Below are positions 1 to 12,614 of a stretch of 64,000 bases of DNA, piece after piece (positions within the stretch are counted from its first letter, which is position 1; every line of letters starts with the position of its first letter). Below the pieces are notes generated by a model. The model was not told the DNA's origin and made no database searches. It worked only from the letters and a program-made list of their open reading frames with translations. Origin of the DNA: Castanea sativa (lineage: Eukaryota > Streptophyta > Magnoliopsida > Fagales > Fagaceae); contig NC_134015.1 in the NCBI RefSeq assembly GCF_040712315.1, forward strand, positions 15,509,095 through 15,573,094, given 5' to 3'. The position numbers were made by a program, and so were the translations under genes.

Positions 1-310
1 TTTACATATATAACATAATGAAAAAGAGAGATTCATTTAAAATAATTCACTTTATGGTATCTAAAATAATTCCATATTTCCTGGCCATTTATCAAAATCC
101 AATGTTGGTGATGACTAGAACTCTTGGATCATTTAAGTATTCTTTTGAGCGGATAATTACACATGCATCCCATTATCATTCAATACAATAAGACATATAG
201 AGATATTCTGTATATTTTTATTAATTTGTTCATTTTACTTACAAAATAAGTCGAAGTTATTAATAAAAAAAAATTATAAAAAAAAACCTCAAACTAGAGA
301 TGCACTATAA

Positions 311-2100
311 TCAAGCAGCCAACATCATTCTAACAAATTCCTCATAATTAACTAGACCATCGCCGTCCAAATCAGCTTCTTTGATCATTTGCTCCACCTC
401 TTCATCTGTCAATCTTTCTCCTAGATTCATCATTACATGCCTCAACTGCAATTACACGCGGAAATAGAAAATGTCAATAGGAGCACTACAAGAAAAAGAA
501 GACAAATCATGTGTCATGTCCACTGCTACGACTAATATTCTTTGCAATGATAAATAAATTAAATACCATTTTTTTTTTGGTGGTGTAACCATTTGGGTTG
601 AATCTTCAAACAAAATTTGTATGATAACACAAATTTAGGTAAGAAGCTCCAATGCAATATTATTTCCAATAAATCATTATGATATTAGATTTTGAATTTT
701 GAATGAACTGAAAGACCTTTTTGATATAATAAAAAAAAAAGTTCAATTTTTTATTTCCATAAGTTTCTTTTAGAAATCTCGATTGAAATTTTTTTGTCAC
801 AACATTGTTAAATTAGAAAGCTATCTTTTCTTGTCTTGTTTAAAAGATTCATTAGTAAAATCTCAAGAAGGGAAATAAAAATTAATGTCATTTTTAGTGT
901 AGGAATTGAAGAAAATAATTGAATGAGAAGCATAAGCTTATGAATGCATGCATGGCTTCGATCCTTAGGTGATAGTGACATTTTGAATGCCTTTTTTCCT
1001 TTTGTTGAAAATTTGACATTGAGATTTTTAGACATGGTAAAGGAAGATAATGGGGGCAAAGTATTCAACCTCATTTGGTGATATGTAACCATCTTGGTCT
1101 TTGTCAAACACTTTGAAGGCTTCTTTCAATTCTTCTTCTGCTTCATTTTCCTTTAATTACAAAACAAAAATAAATAAAAAACGTACAGTTTCCACCAGTC
1201 CTTTTCTTTTCTTTTCTTTTTTAACTGAAAGAAAGGAACGCAAGACTGGGAAAAAGATGTTTGGAAAGATTAAAATGTTGTTAAGAGATTTTTCTTTGTT
1301 ACTTTACCTTCATTTTCCTTGCCATGAGATTCAAGAACTCCCCAAATTCTATGGTTCCATTACCATCAACATCCACTTCATTGATCATGCTTTTCAATTC
1401 TTCCTCCGTGGGATTTTGATCCAATGATCTGATTGCAATGGCCAATTCTTCAATGGTGATGCAGCCTACCGTTTCATGAATAGAGTATATAGTATGAGAA
1501 AAGATACATATAAACTCTGTTTTCTTTCTTCAAGTTTAAGAATACAGAGGGTAGAGGACCTAATGAGAGTTTTCGACCTAATGAGAGTCGGAAATATTAA
1601 TTATTGGAAACTTTTATCACCAACTACATCAAGTTTATATTTTTTAAAAAGTTAATAATAATTCTAACATGCTCAATTTTTACTACTATATAATTAATAA
1701 ATCCTATTATCTACTGCGTATGGAATGGGGGATTATACGCATTTTGAAGGAATAAATACGTGGTCAAATCTGGACACCCAAAATCAGCCCCAAAAAAAAA
1801 AAAAAATTGAAATAAAAACACCTATTATATAATCATCCTTTAATCTTGTGCTCTAGTGCTAATGTTTAGTTTTTATTATGGGAACCTAGGCTATTACTTC
1901 TCAAGAAACTAAAACAAAAGGCATAAAACTGAAGTAATAAGATCATATTTCCTAGTAGGAAAACATCAGCTGGGTTCAAAGCCCACTGGTGACAAGAAAA
2001 TCTAGAGAGAGAGAGAAGGCATACCATCTCCATCCTTGTCGAAGAGACAAAAAGCTTCTTGAAACTCAGCAATCTGTTCTTCAGTCAGAACATCTCCCAT
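311..2100 (-). CDS. Calmodulin-like protein, 149 aa, four exons (complete)
   Basis: Calcium sensor of the calmodulin family, resembling plant CML8/CML11 more than canonical CaM. Exons on the minus strand: 2100-2025, 1465-1308, 1150-1070 and 445-311; all junctions are GT..AG and the reading frame closes exactly (25 codons plus one base, then 52.7, 27 and 45 codons with TGA stop). The first intron splits the Gly26 codon, the conserved plant calmodulin intron position. Four EF-hand loops read DKDGDGCITIEE (from residue 21), [24 protein letters not shown] and [12 protein letters not shown], all with Asp at position 1 and Glu at position 12, so all four should bind calcium. Length equals calmodulin. 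The N-terminus [17 protein letters not shown] replaces the usual MADQL. The lysine trimethylated in canonical CaM (LGEKLTD) is Arg here. Intron 3 has a weak donor (GTTGAA). The ATG at 2100 is the start that gives calmodulin length. Expected to be cytosolic or nuclear, binding target peptides when calcium loaded. Confidence 0.95.
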
Positions 2101-2280
2101 AATTGATTTTTATCTATGGACTTTATCAAAGACTAAGCTTTTCTCTTTACACTTTAAGCACACAAGAAAGCTGGCTCGTACACACTGAGAATACTTTGAA
2201 GTGCCTATAGCTTGACCACACAAACACACATACAGAGAGAAACAGAGTACTCGGAATAAAGGAATGACCTGCACAAAACT

Positions 2281-2289
2281 ACTTAAATA
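2281..2289 (-). promoter_or_regulatory. Candidate TATA box of the calmodulin-like gene
   Basis: On the minus strand the sequence reads CTATTTAAGT about 180 bases upstream of the ATG, followed by a pyrimidine-rich leader with TTTCTCTCTGTATG. This is a reasonable core promoter position if the 5' UTR is about 150 bases. No experimental start is visible. Confidence 0.4.
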
Positions 2290-2399
2290 GTCTCCTTCAA
2301 GGTTGGTAAAACTTAATTGTCCATTCATTACGTTAGAATTTGAGAACGACATGGACAGTCAAAGGTCTTATTTCTTTCGTCAAACATGCTTAAATTGAA

Positions 2400-4794
2400 A
2401 ATTTGCTAGAGCAAATTTCTTGATATTTGTTCAAAAAGGTAATGTACGGGGAAGAATTTGAAAATGGTACTGAACTTTTTTCTAATTAAATTTTTTTTAT
2501 CTGCATTAATACTAATCATTATACTCTTAATTCATCTTTATAAATATGATAGAATTTAGATTTACAGAATCAAATTTCAAATTTCTTATTCAATAACAAA
2601 ACATTTTAACGCTTAGACTAAAAGAATTCTATTATGATGCTATGTTTGGTTAGAAGGTAATTGATTTTTAAAAAAATATTTTTTTTTGCATTTATAAGTG
2701 TTTGGGGTGATGGAAAATGTTGGTTAACAAGGAATTATTTTCAAGTTGACAGTAAAATAAAGGCATAGTAGAAATTGATTTGTGCTTTCATTTTCTGCCT
2801 CACTCAAAACTTAGTAACTAAACCACCATCACCCACCCTCCGCTATCTGCCACCTAACCACTACCGATCCCCAATTATGATTTTTTAATCTAAATTTTCA
2901 TTTTTTTTTTTTTGTTATATATAAGCTAACTTTGGAAATGAGAAAATGTAAAAAATTAAAAAAAAAAAAAAAAAATTTCCATAACATTTTCAAGAATGCA
3001 ACCAAATACTTCAAAATAATTTCTTTTTGGAAAAACATTTTCACTTGAAAATATTATACATTTTGATAAACCCAAAACAGAAGACTAAAATCATTTTATT
3101 GAATTTTCTTAATTTTATACATAGTGGAAAAGGTCGTCCATATATAAGTACGGAACTTACAATTTTGTCCATGCATATTGTCGTCGGCTATCACGTAGTC
3201 CAAGTGTCTAACCGTGTATAGATCTGAGTATGACCCACCTTTGAAGATTTGTTGTGGCTGTGCTAGTTTTTTTCCCCTATTATATTTCTTTCTTTTTTCC
3301 CTTGAGTACGTTCGAAAATCGAAATAAAATAAAACGAATAATAGAAAGGGTCATGAAGAAAGTTCGTACGCGTGAAGTTTACGGTTTATAGAACCTTCAT
3401 ATAAGACCAAGAACAAACTACAAATTGTAGCTGTAGCACAAAATAGAAAAGTATATAGACATTACGAACATTATTCAATGCCAAGAAAAAGAAACGAACA
3501 ATTTTCAACACTCAACAGTACAAAGATTATTTGTTTAGTCCTAAATTTTGGGTTATGTCGGTAGTTAAAGGGCTTGTGAGACCCACTGACAATTAATGCT
3601 CAACGAAGACCAGTTCTCTTCCCAGCCTAAAAAGCATTTAAAAATAATAGGATTATGTTAAACAAATATTTTGCAAGGAAGTTTGCTTAATGCTGAAGCA
3701 AAATATTCTCACCTAGCTAATTGGTTTAATATATTAATACCCTTTTAAAAAAACATACCCTTTGATTTGTTATATTTATTTCATTTCCTTTTGAAGCTAA
3801 TGCTTCTGCTGTTATGCAAATATAACTACTTCTTCTTCAAGCCCCCCTCGGGCAAAAAAAAAAACCCTTAAAATGTTGTTTATGGGATTTTTTTTTTTAA
3901 GCGGTTAGAAATACTTATATAATATATGATGCAACCTTGACGGTTCGATCCCACTCCCCCTCTCCTCCAAGCACTTACATACACTTAGGAAAGTACTAAG
4001 TACTAACTTGCCCAACTAGTCAATGGTCTCTTATCTATTTTATTTTAAACATACTTAGTCTGTATTTATGCCAAATATCTCTCTTAATTTAGGGTCATAT
4101 AGTCAGACAATATGCCAAGTGGTCTGTGGGAAATGGCTATGGGTCTAATATCACTTCACTACATGGAACTGGCCTTAAGCTCTTCTCTTCTCTTCTCTAC
4201 ACAAAAAAAGCCACCATGACTAGACCAATTGCTTCATTACGTGGTTTGGGCCTTGTGCCCCTGCTTACACGAATTGGGTTTATAATACCCATAACAACTC
4301 TGGGCTTTACGACACATCATTCTCTACACGCACTACCTTTATGACCCACAATTACTGTGAGCTGTAAGGCAAATGACATTACATTTATAAGGATTGGGCC
4401 ATAGGGTGAAAGATTACTCAAGTCTCCAGCGCATCACATTTGCAAGTCAAACAAGATAATGGGCTTCCAACTACACAAGGTCCAGCCCACAAGCACAGAA
4501 AAGCATGTCCGGCTCGTCATCAAGCTTGTTGAAAAATTCATCAGAAACAAGGATTGTTTAAAATGTTAAATCTTATTACACTCACTTTTTAAATAATCAT
4601 GTTTTTTAAACATGATTTCAATTTATGTGACTGTGTGTACACTACTGTGAACGTGTATTAACTGACAAGAAGTCAGTAATAATTATTACTCTATTTAAAA
4701 ATTGGTGAAGTGTAGAAGCAATTCGGTCAAACTTAAGCTTGAAGAACACATAGTTTTGTATTTTTTTTTCTTTCAAAGAATAACCCTATAAATA

Positions 4795-4860
<66 letters not shown>

Positions 4861-5240
4861 AGTATGTCAATGACATGTTAAATCATATTAATTAGTATGT
4901 TTATAACATGATTTAACATGTATTATTTTATATTTAAAAAATGTTAAGTTAGTTTTGACATAATTCAAAATAATTTCTTTGTCATCAATTATAAACTGTA
5001 CACTATCTCTAAATCATGTGTATTAATTCTCCAAAAAATTGGGTTAATATTTTTTATTAAATAAATTAGAGATTACACAATTTCTCCACTTATAGTTTTA
5101 CAAATTACGAAACATATAAATATTTCTTAGTTTAATTTAATTTAAAATAATAAACAACATTACACATCTAGACATATAGAAGTCAATATAACAAAATATT
5201 ACAATAATTAAAATGAAATCCATATTTGTAAAAAAAGAAG
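2400..5240. other. Intergenic AT-rich stretch, no gene seen
   Basis: Low-complexity AT-rich DNA with poly(A)/poly(T) runs (2900, 2955, 3850, 3890). No ORF above about 70 codons has coding character. It contains the dinucleotide repeat listed separately. Around 4080-4520 the sequence becomes more balanced in base composition and may be an old repeat remnant, but I cannot name it. Confidence 0.6.
4796..4857. repeat. (AC)n(AT)n compound microsatellite
   Basis: About 28 bases of alternating AC followed directly by about 30 bases of alternating AT. Read directly in the sequence; likely polymorphic in length. Confidence 0.95.
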
Positions 5241-5741
5241 TGCAGTAAAGATCTCTAACTTGTAACCACTAAAACTTCAATTGTCCTTTCATCTAAAAAC
5301 AGAAAATAAAAACAAAATGTCTCTATATCTTTTAAAAAATTGTTTTTGAATAAAGAAAAGCATGAGATGTTTGCATCTTTTTTTACAAATATATACCTTG
5401 AATACACCTTGATTTTATGAGCTATGCATGACATAAAAATAATAACAGTAAAAATTGCATTAGTCATTTACATAATGTAGGATTCATAAAATTTTTAAAT
5501 ATATATAGAAAGCCATTAGCTAAATTTTGTATATCATATCTAATCTTTTAAGAAAACTTTGGACACAAATAAGGGAATATTGAAATTTGACATAGGTGGA
5601 CCTATCAGAAATTAAAAAAAAAAAAAAAAAAGTTCAAGTGACAACTCAGTGATAATGACATCATTTATGGTGCTCGGTAGTTGGAACCGTAACTTTTCTC
5701 TTGCCCATTATCTCTCAATCCCAAAAAATTAAATTAACATT

Positions 5742-5846
5742 ATGCGTAAGCCTTTTCTGTTTTGTGTCAAGAAATGCATTGTCTTCGGGGCTATATTTGG
5801 AAGTTTAACTCCTACAGTTTCTCTTCCTTATTTTATAGACACCAAG
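5742..5846 (+). CDS. Conserved upstream exon candidate of unidentified membrane-protein gene, copy 1
   Basis: An ATG at 5742 opens a frame of 35 codons that runs through a hydrophobic stretch (CIVFGAIFGSLTPTVSLPYF) to ACC AAG, directly followed by the good splice donor GTGAGG. Copy 2 keeps the second half of this exon and the donor. A plausible continuation is the ORF at 6226-6540 through an intron of about 350 bases, phase 0, but the acceptor is ambiguous (AG at 6199-6202). In copy 2 the first codons are shifted by one base, so the ATG used may be a different one. Not matched to a family I know. Confidence 0.4.
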
Positions 5847-6225
5847 GTGAGGATAAATCCCTCAAGAAGTTGAAATTCCGTTTTAACATGACTGGTGTGT
5901 TATCAAGTTTAAGCATTTCACACTTACAATGTCCCATAAATTCGGTGCGTAGAGATCACAATTGTCGGTACTTGGCACCATCATGTATCAATTTGTACTA
6001 AAATGATTGCATTCATAAGCCAGAGAGGCTCTTTGCTTAAACAAATTGAACTAGTTGGACAGCTTTGTCACCATTCCTCTTAGTTTTTTTTTTTTTTTTT
6101 TGGTTTTGAGGTTGGTTGGTGAGCTACAAGTACTCCAATGAACTTATAAGAAAACTATATATCGTGTAAAACAAGAGGATCTTGAAAGTTGAAACTTGAA
6201 GCATTCTTTTGCTAAGAACATTAAA

Positions 6226-6540
6226 ATGGGATTTCAACAAGGACAAACTACGTCACTGGTATTCTTTGCGATGATTGCCTGTGTGATGTTTCCATGTGGT
6301 GCTTATTCCACTGCAATGATGATTGAGGCCCTGACTGATATCAAGCACACAAAAGAAGGCAGAGAACCAAAGTATCCAAAGGCTATGCGCATGGCTATTG
6401 CTTTTGGTTTGAGCTCTGTTGTTTCATTTTTCATTGTTGTTGTGTCATGTATCAGTCTTTTTCATGAAATTTCGGGTTCAACTACGTCAAGTTCTAATGC
6501 AATGCCAGAGGATGACTGTTGCCCATCCGTGCCTAGCTAG
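6226..6540 (+). CDS. Unidentified small membrane protein, copy 1 (104 aa or last exon)
   Basis: From ATG 6226 the frame gives 104 residues ending at TAG. Two hydrophobic segments are visible: about residues 9-34 (TSLVFFAMIACVMFPCGAYS) and about 60-84 (MAIAFGLSSVVSFFIVVVSC), separated by a charged loop (DIKHTKEGREPKYPK), with an acidic Cys-rich tail (PEDDCCPS). The frame also stays open for 10 codons before the ATG (KHSFAKNIK), which suits an exon joined to the candidate exon at 5742-5846. Copy 2 differs at 10 nucleotides, of which 6 are synonymous by eye. I do not recognise the family; a membrane location is inferred from hydropathy only. Confidence 0.55.
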   Translation: MGFQQGQTTSLVFFAMIACVMFPCGAYSTAMMIEALTDIKHTKEGREPKYPKAMRMAIAFGLSSVVSFFIVVVSCISLFHEISGSTTSSSNAMPEDDCCPSVPS

Positions 6541-6660
6541 CTGCGTGGTGAGTTTTTTTAACAATGACAAGAAATGTAGCGTTTGTTCAGAAAATTCTTT
6601 TCTTGTAGCTTTGAAGGTCTTTTTATTTGCAAACAGGATATAGATTATATTTAGGGTTTC

Positions 6661-6718
6661 TGTAGTTCTGTTTTGAGGTGTGTTGAGCTCTCTCTCTCTC
6701 TCTCAATTCCTATCAACC

Positions 6719-6749
<31 letters not shown>

Positions 6750-8221
6750 GTTAGTTACACAATAGAGATGAGAGATTTAAATCTTGGTCGTCTCTATTGA
6801 AAAACATCGAATATTTATGTATCTATATCATATGTGTATTACTTGTGTAGGTTGGATGGAAATAAAAAGAGAATGTTAGAAAATTGTGATGTTTTTTAAA
6901 AGAAAAATTGCAATGTAGCTTAAGAATTGACAAAGTCATAATCATCTGTTACGTTAATACTAATCCAAATTTACAAAAGAAAAAAAAAAAAAAAAACTAT
7001 AGTTACCATGGGACTTGATAGAGTTTAGAATTATATAGGATGTACACATCATTCTATGTGATATGTAACATTCTAATGTAAATATGAGCGCGCGCACACA
7101 TGATAAATTATGGATTCTCCACTACATGTGCAGTGAGTGAATAATAAATTTGAGAATGTTTGGCAAATCTTATTAACATAAATGAGATGTTTAGCTTATT
7201 AACATAAAAAAAAAATAATAATAAAAAAAATTAAAAAATAAAAAAACGAAAAAAGAAAAGAAGAAGCTAAACCTTATAAACATGTAACATGGCAAATCTT
7301 ATCATTTAACGTGACATAAACACAAACTTTTGCGGCCTTGTTACAGTTTAAAGTAGTTTTTTAAAAATAATAATAATAAAGAATGTTTGGAAACCATGAA
7401 ATTACAACTGAATGTCACAGTTTTTTTTAATTTAAAAAATCCGAAGATCTCAAGGTATTGTATACATCGTACATATATGCAATACCTTGAGCAGATCTCT
7501 TGACATAAACATTTAAAATTTATGGAGCAAACTTGTTCTCATGTGGCTGAGCGGGCATTGGGTCATAAGACAATTGGATTTGATCCAATTCATAACTTGT
7601 GCATATTATTCCTGTAATTGATGTTCACCATTGACCATCGGCTTTTGTTATCACCTTAAACTTTGTCTCCATGCACCTCGTGCATCTAAGGATCTAGTCG
7701 CCTAAATGGCTTGTAATTCGTTGTTTATTCAATTTGCAAACAAAATGAAAGTTTCTTGGCTTTGTCTTTTATGGGTCTGTGAGTTTGAAGGTCCATGTCA
7801 AATTGTCAAGTTCATTGAGGATGCCATGACCGGATAATGTGAAGTTGAAGAAGAGATGTTGGCAACGGAGTGAATCTGACCAGTGTTGGAGAATTAAGAT
7901 TGTTTCGTTACAATTTTACAGGATAACATGAAATATATTTGGTTCAATACTAATTGCTGAGTGGGCTTTCTACTTGTTTATTGGGCATTTTTAATTGACA
8001 TGTCTTATTTTTATTGGGCCATCTCATACGTATTGCAGGAATTGCATGTTAAGCAATTGCATGTGGTCTGATCTTCTGAAAAATGTTTCCACGCAGCCAC
8101 GCCTACTCATTTTTCTGTTATACACATGAGCAAAAAATCTAGCTAAAGTTAGTAGATATATCAATTCTGTTTAATTTTGAAACTTTGGGAAATAATAGCA
8201 CTTAGTTCAAACTTGATGTAG
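6661..8221. other. Intergenic stretch after duplication copy 1
   Basis: Contains a short CT repeat (6687-6704), a 27-base poly(T) run near 6719, AT-rich spacer and, at about 7530-7700, a more balanced tract of unknown origin. No convincing ORF on either strand. Confidence 0.5.
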
Positions 8222-8608
8222 AGCATCTACATTGATGGAGGCAAAAATTTAGCATTTTAATACCACAAAAAAATTACTTTATCTATTTTATCACATTATT
8301 TTACATAACATCTAACATGAGTGGTTTTATTTTAACATTAAACAAAATAAAATAATATAAACAACATAGTAAATAACAACCACCACCACGAACACAATAA
8401 ATTAATATTTTTTAAATAAAAAATTGATTTTTTTTTTTTTTACCTTCTTAGCTACCGTGCACAGTCATCCTTGACTATGCGCTATAATGCAACAATCAAA
8501 TGATATAGCTATAGCTCCACCAATGCACTACCTTTCTATGCCACCTTTGTTATATCTAGTTGTTAAATTTAGCATTTTAACTATGTGCCTCCACCAATAC
8601 AAATGCTC
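8222..8608. mobile_element. MITE with terminal inverted repeats, about 387 bp
   Basis: The left end reads GAGCATCTACATTGATGGAG and the right end is the inverse of GAGCATTTGTATTGGTGGAG, followed inside by TTTAGCATTTTAA on both sides. The interior is AT-rich and noncoding. The ends resemble those of the PIF/Harbinger-like element at 15909 (GAGCATTCACATC). A clean target-site duplication was not found. Confidence 0.65.
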
Positions 8609-8860
8609 GTTGAATAGGTAAACTTCGAGATCATAGTTCCATTAATTTATATTTATATTTGAAAACACAATTTTTTTTTCCAAATTATACTATTGGATCT
8701 TGAAGTTTATTGCTTTAAGTCTCATAAGTTTCAAATCAACACTGTTGTTCTAAAGTTTTACAAATGTGCCCAATTATTCATTTTGTTAATTATTGGTAGT
8801 CTCTTGCTTATGTGTTTAATGAAGCAAATGACTTAAGATTTTTTAAGTGACATGACTATA

Positions 8861-8901
<41 letters not shown>

Positions 8902-9436
8902 TATTGATATGTCAAAAATAAACACTTAGATCCTAAAATAACAATGCCCAAAGAAGCCCATTATCACATAAAATTAATCAATGGTAAAACAAAGCTTCAA
9001 CATAACTGTGTAGCATCAAGAGTTGTATAAGAAAACTTGGCAAGTTCAGAAAAGTCTAGTTAAAATTTCAGGTTTTCTTTTTACATCTCCAGCCACTTAT
9101 GAGAAACTAAATGTAGAATTACCAACCATTAAAAAAAGAGGAGTTCAAACTTTTGATTGGTTTCCGAGAAAACCGCAAAGAAAAAGAGAACGAGCTAGAA
9201 ACTTAAAACACCTCAAGCCGATTTGCCTTTATCTCAGTGCAGCTGGAGATCTCTGCTTCCTCTTCTTCTCAATTAATGATAAATAAACAAACTCTAAAAT
9301 GTTTATTATTTTATAAATATTCTCAGCAACCAAACAAGACTAAGACCTTTGGTGAAGATGGACATATATAATTGAGATTTGTTAGGTACAATTTCGTTTG
9401 GGTTTGGTTTTGATTTGGGGATGAAGGTCACATATT
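8609..9436. other. Intergenic AT-rich stretch
   Basis: Includes a (TA)n microsatellite at 8867-8898. The open frame at 9023-9286 has no recognisable domain and starts without a convincing context, so it is not called as a gene. Confidence 0.5.
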
Positions 9437-10172
9437 TTAGGGATGACAATTTTGCACCGCCCTACTTGACCCGCCCATCTCCGCTCTGCCCTGCGCGGGT
9501 TTTCTCCGCCCCGCAAAAGTTGTGGGGTAGGGATAGGGTAAGATTTTAGACTTGCCATCACGGGGCAGGGGGGGATGGGTTTAGACTTTTTAGACCCAAC
9601 CTGCCCTGCCCCGCATTGAAAGGGTTAAATTGTAAATTTTTCATACCCTAAAACCTTACTATTTAAACAAACATATCATCAACTTATTTTATTCTACCCA
9701 ACAAGGCTTTTTACCTTTTTTTTTTTTTTTTCTCTAGCAAGATTAAAAATAAGGTACTAATTTTAACATTTTCTCTTGTCTTTATTATAAACAAATTTAT
9801 ATACTATTGAATCATTGATTTTATATTATGTAATTTTGTTTTTGTTGTGATATTGTCTTATTAAATGCTTTAATAATTTTATTCAATTTCTGCTAAAAAT
9901 TAGTTTGATTTGATGGGATAAATTTATTTGTAATTTCAAGTATATTTTTATTAACGAAACTGGTTTTATTTAAAACAATTGTAATAGTTGTGGGCAAATT
10001 AATAAGAAGTAGCGTTTTACGGGGTGGGGCGAGGCCCCAAGGGGCGGGGATGGGGCAAGAAAACTTTCTCTGTCATGCAAGGCGAGGCAAGGCAGAGATA
10101 GAGTAAGACAAAACCATGCAGGGCGAGGGCGAAGACCCCATCCTTCAAACCCTACCCCATTGTCATCCCTAG
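9437..10172. mobile_element. Inverted-repeat element with GC-rich subterminal blocks
   Basis: Bounded by TAGGGATGACAAT on the left and ATTGTCATCCCTA on the right. Next to each end are strikingly GC-rich blocks (GCCCCGCAAAA, GGGGCGGGGATGGGGC) in otherwise AT-rich DNA, arranged as imperfect inverted repeats. The interior is noncoding. Superfamily is uncertain because no clear target duplication was found. Confidence 0.6.
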
Positions 10173-10800
10173 TGTCATTAAAGATATGAAAATTGTTTTT
10201 AATATTAAAAATGTTGTCACGTCACTTAAAAATATTATATCATTGCTCCATTAGCCACATTGGAAATGTGACTAAAAGTAGTTTATTGAATGACTAAAAG
10301 GGCTCATTTTTTATACATTAAGGATTAATAATGCTCATTTAATTTGAAATTTCAAGGACCAGAAGCATACACTTGGTAAACTTAGCAATCGACTTTGTAT
10401 TTTGGGGTTATTTTTTTCTTTTATAAGATTTCAAAACTTATCTTTCTCTATATTCGTACTTATCCATCTTAACATTCTTAATTTGGTGCACCAAATTCAA
10501 ATGTGGTGATTCTAAAAAAAATTAATTAAAACTATGGTATAATCTTAATTATGATTATTCACCTTATATAAGATAAATAAATATAGTAAACTAGTAAGCA
10601 AGATGTGCAATTAATGCCTCATTTTATATGAAAAATGATTTTTCCTTTATTTTATTCTGTATATAAATATGACATTGGATAATTGTAGTACTTATTAATA
10701 CATTTACTTTGATTGGGCTTATACATTGAATATTAAATATGAAATTTGATTACAAATTACTATGATGCTTATTAGTTAGTATTTTTTATGATTTTGTTTT

Positions 10801-11690
10801 AAAATAATTACAGATTACCCACTTGTGGTTTAGCCCGAATTTAACTTACCCACCCGTAGTTTCATTTTTGACACTTTACCTACCTGTTCTTCTCTTCGTT
10901 ACTACTCTGTAACCCACCTCTGTTAAAAAAGAGGGGTAAATAAGTCTTTTTACACCCATTTTATGTTTCTCTCCTCCAAAAACAAGAAAAAATAAGATTA
11001 AAACATGGTGATAGTTTCTCACAATTCACAAACATGAAGAACATACACAAACATGAAGAACATACACCCAAAAAACTAATACAAATCAAATCAAGTAATA
11101 CCATCAAAGTACAAACCACAGATCTATCAAAACACAACCCCAAAACCCAAGTCAAAATACACTGCCCATCTCAGCCACTTGCCACCAGCATTGATGAGAA
11201 TCAACTTGTATACACCATGGACGAATTGAAAGTTTGTAGCTGCAAGCGATTGTTACTTAATCAGACGGACCTGGAAGCTTCTATAAAGAATCGAAGATCT
11301 CCTCGTGTTAATGGACCTAGACGATTCTCTTAGACTTAAGAACCAACTCAACATCAACTTATTGAACAAAATGATATCGATTTGTTTCTCCATTAAAGAC
11401 CTAGTTTCAATTTCACAAAGGTTGTCCTCTGATTTTGGGATGTTACTGTTTGGGTCATTGTAATTGCTACGGTTTTCCATCAAAATACAATCCCAGAACC
11501 CAAGTCAAAATACAAACATCAACACACCCACACACATCCAAACCCACGAATCCATCAATAACCATGCCACAGATCCCATTTTTCAAACCCCAACAACCAA
11601 AAGAAACCCAACCCCTAAATCAAATAAAGAAAGAAAAAGAAAAATATAACAGAAAATAGCGGGTTAGTGAGAAACAAAGTGATCAATGAA

Positions 11691-11745
<55 letters not shown>

Positions 11746-12326
11746 AGTGAGAAAGTTATTTGAAGACTGACGCTGATGGTGTACCCTTACTGCACCAGAT
11801 CTCTACCCTTGTCTCTTAACTCCGTTCATCTCTCCGATCCCAACACCAATTTGAACTTCTGGGATGACCCTTTTGACTATAATTGACCTCTGATTGTAGT
11901 TTGAATTATCTATAATTATCCCCTTGTTTTTCGTGTTTTTTTACTGAAACTTTAAAGTATCTAAGCATAGTAATTTGTCAAACACAATAATATCCGTAAT
12001 AAATCGTAGTTTAAATACTTTAAAGTTTCACTAAGCGATCTCTTCTTAGAATGATTGATCTGTTTGATTTTAAGCTTGTAACAAGCTTAAAATGCTAAAA
12101 ATTTGTACGCGTGAATGGGAGTGTGTCTTGGAAGAGAGAGGAGTGTTTGATCTGTTTTGAGTTTTGTATTTTTTTTTTTAAATGTGATAGAGTAACGTCT
12201 GAAAGGGAGGTGGGCTACAGAGTAGTAACGGAGAGAAGCACAAGTGAGTAAAGTGTAAAAAATGAAATCACGGGTGGGTAAGTTAAATTCGGGCTAAACC
12301 ACAAGTGGGTAATCTGTAATTATCCC
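10801..12326. mobile_element. Mutator-like element with long terminal inverted repeats, non-autonomous
   Basis: The first and last roughly 120 bases are inverted copies: the left begins ATAATTACAGATTACCCAC, the same string appears on the minus strand at 12320, and both continue through TGGTTTAGCCCGAATTTAAC. Nine-base flanks TTTTGTTTT (10792-10800) and TTCTGTTTT (12327-12335) differ by one base, as expected for an aged Mutator-type target duplication. The interior has a direct repeat (around CCCAAGTCAAAATACA at 11147 and 11497) and an (AG)n tract at 11696-11744. No transposase frame. Confidence 0.75.
11696..11744. repeat. (AG)n microsatellite
   Basis: About 48 bases of uninterrupted AG repeats inside the Mutator-like element. 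Confidence 0.95.
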
Positions 12327-12614
12327 TTCTGTTTTTATATGGAAGTATAAATATATGATTATGAAAGTTATTCATATGTATTTATTAGCTTATAAATTAA
12401 TAGATATTTTTAATGATTTTATTTTTATATGGAATTATTTATAAAATTATAGCTATTATTGATAAATATTTATTATGATAGTAATTGTATATGAAATTAT
12501 CTATTTTATTATTAAAAAAAAAAAGATATTGTGGCAAGATTTTAATTAAGCATTTAAATAAAAAGTGTTAGGGCACCACATTTTCACAACAAAGTTTAGG
12601 TTTCAATTCTTATC

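Larger units (their letters stand above)
5266..6960 (+). repeat. Segmental duplication, copy 1
   Basis: This block is repeated at 15735-18649 in the same orientation. The shared start is at CACTAAAAC followed by CAATTGTCC; the match runs through an exon-like segment, a 104-codon ORF, its 3' flank with a CT-repeat and a poly(T) tract, to about GTTAATAC near 6955. Copy 1 lacks the Harbinger-like and LTR insertions of copy 2 and therefore shows the pre-insertion sequence: a single TAA at 5434-5436 where copy 2 carries the 1.1-kb element. Confidence 0.9.

Noticed and set aside
9023..9286. 87-codon frame, Lys/Arg-rich
   Set aside because: No homology recognised, no promoter, surrounded by repeats; too weak to call.
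11034..11659. Several frames in the middle of the Mutator-like element
   Set aside because: Low-complexity, Thr/Gln/Pro-rich, no transposase motif, and overlapping in both strands.
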